In this document: one piece after another, positions 60,370-64,000 of the stretch
How the letters are laid out: each line of letters begins with the position of its first letter
Numbering within the stretch: position 1 is the stretch's first letter
Source of the DNA: Gemmatimonadota bacterium
Lineage (GTDB): Bacteria; Gemmatimonadota; Gemmatimonadetes; Gemmatimonadales; Gemmatimonadaceae
DNA length: 64,000 nucleotides
Assembly (NCBI GenBank): GCA_027307165.1
Contig: DAHUXM010000021.1
Location: 248,001 to 312,000 of the forward strand
Reading direction: 5' to 3'
Position numbers and translations under genes: made by a program
Notes under the pieces: model-generated
Database searches by the model: none
The model's input: the letters and a program-made list of their open reading frames with translations, nothing else
What the model was told of the DNA's origin: nothing

Positions 60370-60419
60370 AAACGCGCGTCGTGAGGATGACATCGTAGTC
60401 ATCCATCATGCGCGCGTTT
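60370..60419 (+). ncRNA. rpsO-pnp intergenic hairpin (processing site)
   Basis: Nested inverted repeats: outer AAACGCGCG (60370-60378) with CGCGCGTTT (60411-60419), and inner GGATGAC (60385-60391) with GTCATCC (60398-60404), separated by a small internal loop. This long, interrupted stem is typical of the RNase III-cleaved rpsO-pnp intergenic RNA that lets PNPase control its own mRNA. Confidence 0.65.
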
Positions 60420-60473
60420 CGTGTTCCGACACCTGTGCAGGTGTGGAATGAAAACTGAGAGAAAATCAGAGAG

Positions 60474-62693
60474 ATGATGAAACGAATTGAAAGGCAGTTT
60501 GCCGGCCGTACCCTGAGCATCGAGACGGGACGCATGGCAAAACAGGCAGCGGGCTCCGCGCTTGTGCAGTTTGGCGACACGATGGTTCTCGTCGCCGTCA
60601 CGGTGAGCGACAAGGAAAGCACGCTCCCATTCTTCCCCCTCACGGTCGAATACCGCGACAAGGCTTACGCCGCGGGCAAGATTCCCGGCGGCTTCATCAA
60701 GCGCGAGGGACGTCCGCAGGACACAGAGATCCTTTCGGCGCGTATCATCGACCGGTCCATCCGGCCGCTGTTCCCCGAAGGCTTCAAGAACGAGACCCAG
60801 GTCTTCGTCTCCGTCATCTCGGCCGATCAGGAAAACGACGCCGACGTGCTGGCACTGGTCGCGACATCGTTTGCGCTCAACGCTTCCAAGATTCCGTTCG
60901 CTGGCCCGATCGCGGCCGTTCGGGTCGGACGCGTGCAGGGCAAGTGGGTTCTCAACCCGACGTTCCTGCAGCTGCAACACAGCGAGATGGACATCGTAGT
61001 CGCTGGCTCGCAGGAGTCGATCGTCATGGTCGAGGGCGGCGCGATCGAAGTCGGTGAAGATGACATCCTCGGCGCCCTGACCATCGCGCACAAGGGGATC
61101 AACGAGCTGGTCGCGATGCAGGAAGAGCTGCTCGCCGACACTCGTCAGCCCAAGATGACCTGGACCAAAGCCGAGCCGCCAGCCGAGCTGACCGCTGCAG
61201 TCAACAAGCTTGCGCAGGGCAAGATCGCCGACGCGATCAACCAGGCCGACAAGCACACGCGCATCGAAGCGGTGGAAGCGGTCAAGAAGGCCGCGGTCGA
61301 GCAGTTGCTCGCAGACTTCCCGGACAACGCGAAGGACATCGCGCATCTCGTGGGCGACCTCGAGTACAACGCGCTCCGCTCCCAGGTGCTCGACACGAAG
61401 CATCGCGTCGACGGCCGTACGACCACCGAAGTGCGCAAGATCACGATCGACACGCACGTGCTTCCGCGCGCACATGGCTCCGCGCTTTTCACGCGCGGAC
61501 AGACGCAGGCGCTCGTCTCCGTAACACTTGGTACGGCGAACGACGTGCAGCGTCTCGATTCGATCGACGAATCGGGTGAGACTACCAAGTCGTTCATGCT
61601 GCACTACAACTTCCCACCGTTCTCGACTGGCGAAGTTCGCCCGATTCGTGGCACCAGCCGTCGCGAGATCGGGCACGGCAATCTGGCCGAGCGCGCGCTG
61701 CACGCAGTGCTGCCGCCGTTCGACGAATTCCCGTACACCATTCGCATCGTCTCCGACGTGCTCGAGTCCAACGGATCGTCGTCGATGGCGACGGTCTGCG
61801 GCGGCTCGCTGTCGCTGTTCGACGCTGGCGTTCCGATTCGCTCGCCAGTTGCCGGCGTCGCGATGGGCCTCATCAAGGAAGGCAAGCGCTACGCGATTCT
61901 CACCGACATCCTCGGGACCGAAGATCACCTGGGCGACATGGACTTCAAGGTCGCTGGCACCGAGAAGGGAATCACGTCGATCCAGATGGACATCAAGATC
62001 CAGGGACTGGATCTCAAGATCATGCACGAGGCGATGGCGCAGGCCCGGATCGGCCGTCTGCACATCCTCGGCGAGATGAACAAGGCGCTGCCGGAGGTTC
62101 GTCCAGAGCTGTCGGAGTACGCGCCACGCATCGTCACGGTCAACATCAACCCCGAGAAGATCGGTGAGCTGATCGGGCCCAAGGGCAAGACGATCCGGGG
62201 CATTCAGGAAGAGACTGGTGCCGAGATCAGTGTCGATGACAGCGGCATGGTGACCATCGCCGCCGTTGGTGGCGAGGCGATGGAGCGCGCCCGGCAGATG
62301 GTTCAGGCGATCACCGCCGAGCCCGAGATCGGCGCCACGTACGAAGGCACGGTCAAGAGCACTACCGCGTTTGGTGCGTTCGTCGAGATCATGCCGGGCA
62401 CGGAGGGACTCGTCCACATCTCCGAGCTCAAGCACGGCCGCACCGAGAAGACCGAAGACGTCGTCAACAAGGGCGATCGTGTTCGCGTGAAGGTGCTCGA
62501 TCGCGATGAGCGTGGTCGTCTGCGTCTTTCGATGAAGGCGCTCGAAGCCGCGCCGGAAGGTGGTTCGTCAACCGAACGTGCTCCGCGCAGCGAATCTTCT
62601 GCACCAGCCGAAGGTGAAGAGAATCAGGAGAGCGGTGAGCGCAGTGAGCGCCCGCGGCGGCCGCGCAGCAGTGGGCGTGGGCGCAGGGATTAG
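60474..62693 (+). CDS. pnp: Polyribonucleotide nucleotidyltransferase (PNPase)
   Basis: PNPase degrades RNA 3' to 5' with phosphate. The 739-residue protein has two RNase PH domains (first about 15-230, second about 320-545, with FPPFSTGEVRPIRGTSRREIGHGNLAERAL in parts, and GGSLSLFDAGVPI), then a KH domain (IGELIGPKGKTIRGIQEETGAEISV, in parts) and an S1 domain (TTAFGAFVEIMPGTEGLVHISEL). The C-terminal 60 residues are an Arg/Gly/Ser/Glu-rich tail. The last 23 bases overlap the M16 peptidase gene. Confidence 0.98.
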   Translation: MMKRIERQFAGRTLSIETGRMAKQAAGSALVQFGDTMVLVAVTVSDKESTLPFFPLTVEYRDKAYAAGKIPGGFIKREGRPQDTEILSARIIDRSIRPLFPEGFKNETQVFVSVISADQENDADVLALVATSFALNASKIPFAGPIAAVRVGRVQGKWVLNPTFLQLQHSEMDIVVAGSQESIVMVEGGAIEVGEDDILGALTIAHKGINELVAMQEELLADTRQPKMTWTKAEPPAELTAAVNKLAQGKIADAINQADKHTRIEAVEAVKKAAVEQLLADFPDNAKDIAHLVGDLEYNALRSQVLDTKHRVDGRTTTEVRKITIDTHVLPRAHGSALFTRGQTQALVSVTLGTANDVQRLDSIDESGETTKSFMLHYNFPPFSTGEVRPIRGTSRREIGHGNLAERALHAVLPPFDEFPYTIRIVSDVLESNGSSSMATVCGGSLSLFDAGVPIRSPVAGVAMGLIKEGKRYAILTDILGTEDHLGDMDFKVAGTEKGITSIQMDIKIQGLDLKIMHEAMAQARIGRLHILGEMNKALPEVRPELSEYAPRIVTVNINPEKIGELIGPKGKTIRGIQEETGAEISVDDSGMVTIAAVGGEAMERARQMVQAITAEPEIGATYEGTVKSTTAFGAFVEIMPGTEGLVHISELKHGRTEKTEDVVNKGDRVRVKVLDRDERGRLRLSMKALEAAPEGGSSTERAPRSESSAPAEGEENQESGERSERPRRPRSSGRGRRD

Positions 62694-63948
62694 CAGTACC
62701 GGGGCGGACGTCCAGCGGACGGTTCTCCCGAACGGACTGACCGTGCTCTCGGACAATGTTCCGGGAGTGCGGTCGGTTGCCTTCGGGGCGTGGGTACGCG
62801 CCGCAACGTTGCACGAGCGTGCGGAGAAGATGGGAATCTCGCACATGCTCGAGCATATGGTATTCAAGGGCACCAAGCGGCGTAGTGCGAAGGACATCAG
62901 TCTTGCGCTGGAGACGCTGGGCGGCTCGCTGGACGCATATACGGCGCGCGAGCACACGTCGTATCAGGCTCGGGTGCTGGACGAGCATATACGTGACGCA
63001 GCGGACGTGATCGGTGATCTCGTCTTCAATCCCGTGTTTCGTGCTGCCGACCTCAAGCTCGAACGCAAGGTCGTGATCGAGGAGATCGCCATGGTGGACG
63101 ACACGCCAGACGATCTCGTGTTCGAGGTGCACAACGAAAAACTGTTCGGTGACAACGGCTACGGTTACCGCATTCTCGGAACGCGCGAGACCGTCGGCTC
63201 GTTCACGATCGGCGATCTGGACGAGCTGCACGCAGCTGCCTACAGGCCGGGGAACGTTGTGGTCGCGGCAGCGGGATCGATTGACCACGACCAGCTGCTG
63301 AACATTCTGGGTGAGACAGGCTGGCTGGACGTTCCCGCGGGGAGTATCGATTTCGCCGCGCCACCGCCGGTGTTTCAGTCACCCTCGTATACGCACGTCG
63401 AGCGGGCCGGTGCACAGACGCAACTGGTTTTTGGCAGCGAGGCGCCTGCGCACGGCGACGAGCGCAGATATGCGTTCTGTCTCATCAGCATGTTGCTGGG
63501 TGGCGGGATGAGCTCGCGACTGTTCCAGCATGTGCGCGAGGAGTTGGGACTGGCGTACGCCGTGCATACTTTCTCGTCGTTCTATTCGCGCGCGGGGATG
63601 CACGGGGTGTATGTTGGTACGTCACCAGAATCGGCTGACGAGGCCGCGGGCGCGGTAATCGCGGAGCTTGCGCGTATCGCGATCGATGGTGTTCCGGCGG
63701 ATGAGCTCGTCGCCGCCAAACAGCAGTTGAAGGGTCAGATTACACTCTCGCTCGAGACACCGAGTGCGCGCATGTACCGCGCGGCCGGCCTCGAGCTGTA
63801 TGAAGAACCGTTCCGCTCACTCGACGAGATGTTGTCGCTGGTAGATGCGATCGATGAGCAGACGGTATCGGAAGTTTGCTCTTCGTGTTTTCAGCCGTCC
63901 GGACAGACAGTAGTCAGCCTCGGACCTGCACCTCTAACAATTCTGTAA
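62671..63948 (+). CDS. M16-family zinc peptidase (pitrilysin-like)
   Basis: The 425-residue protease carries HxxEH (HMLEH, 58-62), the inverted zinc motif, and the downstream acidic ligand in KVVIEEIAMVDDTPDD. LVFGSEAP and GGGMSSRLFQHVREELGLAYAV belong to the C-terminal half. This layout matches bacterial PqqL/YmxG-type M16B peptidases, which degrade peptides or process exported proteins. I take GTG 62671 as start (an alternative GTG is 62677); both lie inside the end of pnp. The pnp-M16 order is common in many phyla. Confidence 0.92.
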   Translation: MGVGAGISSTGADVQRTVLPNGLTVLSDNVPGVRSVAFGAWVRAATLHERAEKMGISHMLEHMVFKGTKRRSAKDISLALETLGGSLDAYTAREHTSYQARVLDEHIRDAADVIGDLVFNPVFRAADLKLERKVVIEEIAMVDDTPDDLVFEVHNEKLFGDNGYGYRILGTRETVGSFTIGDLDELHAAAYRPGNVVVAAAGSIDHDQLLNILGETGWLDVPAGSIDFAAPPPVFQSPSYTHVERAGAQTQLVFGSEAPAHGDERRYAFCLISMLLGGGMSSRLFQHVREELGLAYAVHTFSSFYSRAGMHGVYVGTSPESADEAAGAVIAELARIAIDGVPADELVAAKQQLKGQITLSLETPSARMYRAAGLELYEEPFRSLDEMLSLVDAIDEQTVSEVCSSCFQPSGQTVVSLGPAPLTIL

Positions 63949-63955
63949 TACGGCC

Positions 63956-64000
63956 ATGAAGATCGGAGTCCCGAAGGAAATAAAGACTAACGAGAACCGC
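63956..64000 (+). CDS. ald: Alanine dehydrogenase (partial, N-terminus only)
   Basis: Fifteen codons are visible from ATG 63956: MKIGVPKEIKTNENR. This is the characteristic start of alanine dehydrogenase/transhydrogenase family proteins. Ald interconverts L-alanine and pyruvate with NAD. It begins eight bases after the M16 stop. The rest lies beyond the window. Confidence 0.8.
   Translation, partial: MKIGVPKEIKTNENR

Noticed and set aside
60399-62435. Very long open frame antisense to pnp
   Set aside because: Codon-position bias of pnp explains it; the product has an unnatural His/Arg/Asp-rich composition.

Overview
The window is GC-rich chromosomal DNA, densely packed with housekeeping genes in long, often translationally coupled runs (many ATGA, GTGA or TAATG stop/start overlaps; frequent GTG and TTG starts). 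It looks like a diderm bacterium: there is a FadL-type porin, a TonB plug-domain protein, a complete bat (aerotolerance) operon, BshA and an ADOP-type permease with a PadR regulator. Together these suggest Gemmatimonadota or a close relative. That assignment is inferred from gene content; no rRNA gene or other direct marker is present.

Layout. 1-902: partial methyltransferase and rpsT on the minus strand. 903-15934 (+): M50 protease, scpA-scpB-rluB, the bat cluster (MoxR, DUF58, membrane protein, BatA, BatB/C fusion, BatD), then mutL-miaA-bshA-uppP-birA-coaX. 15953-18064: CIRCE-controlled groES-groEL with a terminator. 18097-22451 (-): accessory cassette of a PadR regulator plus ADOP permease between two close Uma2 paralogues. 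22536-26431 (-): Roadblock, receiver, mannose-1-P guanylyltransferase, GlmU-like protein and WalJ-like hydrolase. 26534-34990 (+): lipoprotein, serS, histidine kinase, pcrA/uvrD, gatCAB. 35010-36907 (-): three envelope-type genes. 37009-42451 (+): murA, pgeF, rpsA, acyl-CoA carboxylase beta chain. 42515-44216 (-): propeller lipoprotein and a RelE/RHH toxin-antitoxin pair. 44384-47642 (+): biotin carboxylase, RNA uracil methyltransferase, biotin carrier. 47651-51237 (-): plug-only TonB protein, SGNH lipoprotein, FadL-like porin. 51402-64000 (+): rplM-rpsI, rpsB-tsf-pyrH-frr-cdsA-dxr, histidine kinase, rseP, rpsO-pnp, M16 protease, start of ald.

The genes form recognisable functional groups: translation and ribosome assembly; envelope precursors (murA, uppP, cdsA, dxr, pgeF); envelope proteolysis and stress (bat, rseP, M50, groESL); and a biotin-dependent acyl-CoA carboxylase whose three parts and biotin ligase are all present.

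The most unusual points are: a MiaA lacking about 75-80 internal residues; a BatB-BatC fusion that keeps an internal lipobox; a MurA with Asp in place of the fosfomycin-reactive Cys; a PadR promoter with a perfect operator abutting its -10 box; a Roadblock/receiver pair coupled to sugar-nucleotide genes; and a probably leaderless mutL. I saw no CRISPR array, rRNA or tRNA gene, prophage or transposase, and no gene-free stretch above 300 bases. I did not find a clearly new multi-gene system; the Roadblock-receiver-nucleotidyltransferase operon is the best candidate.
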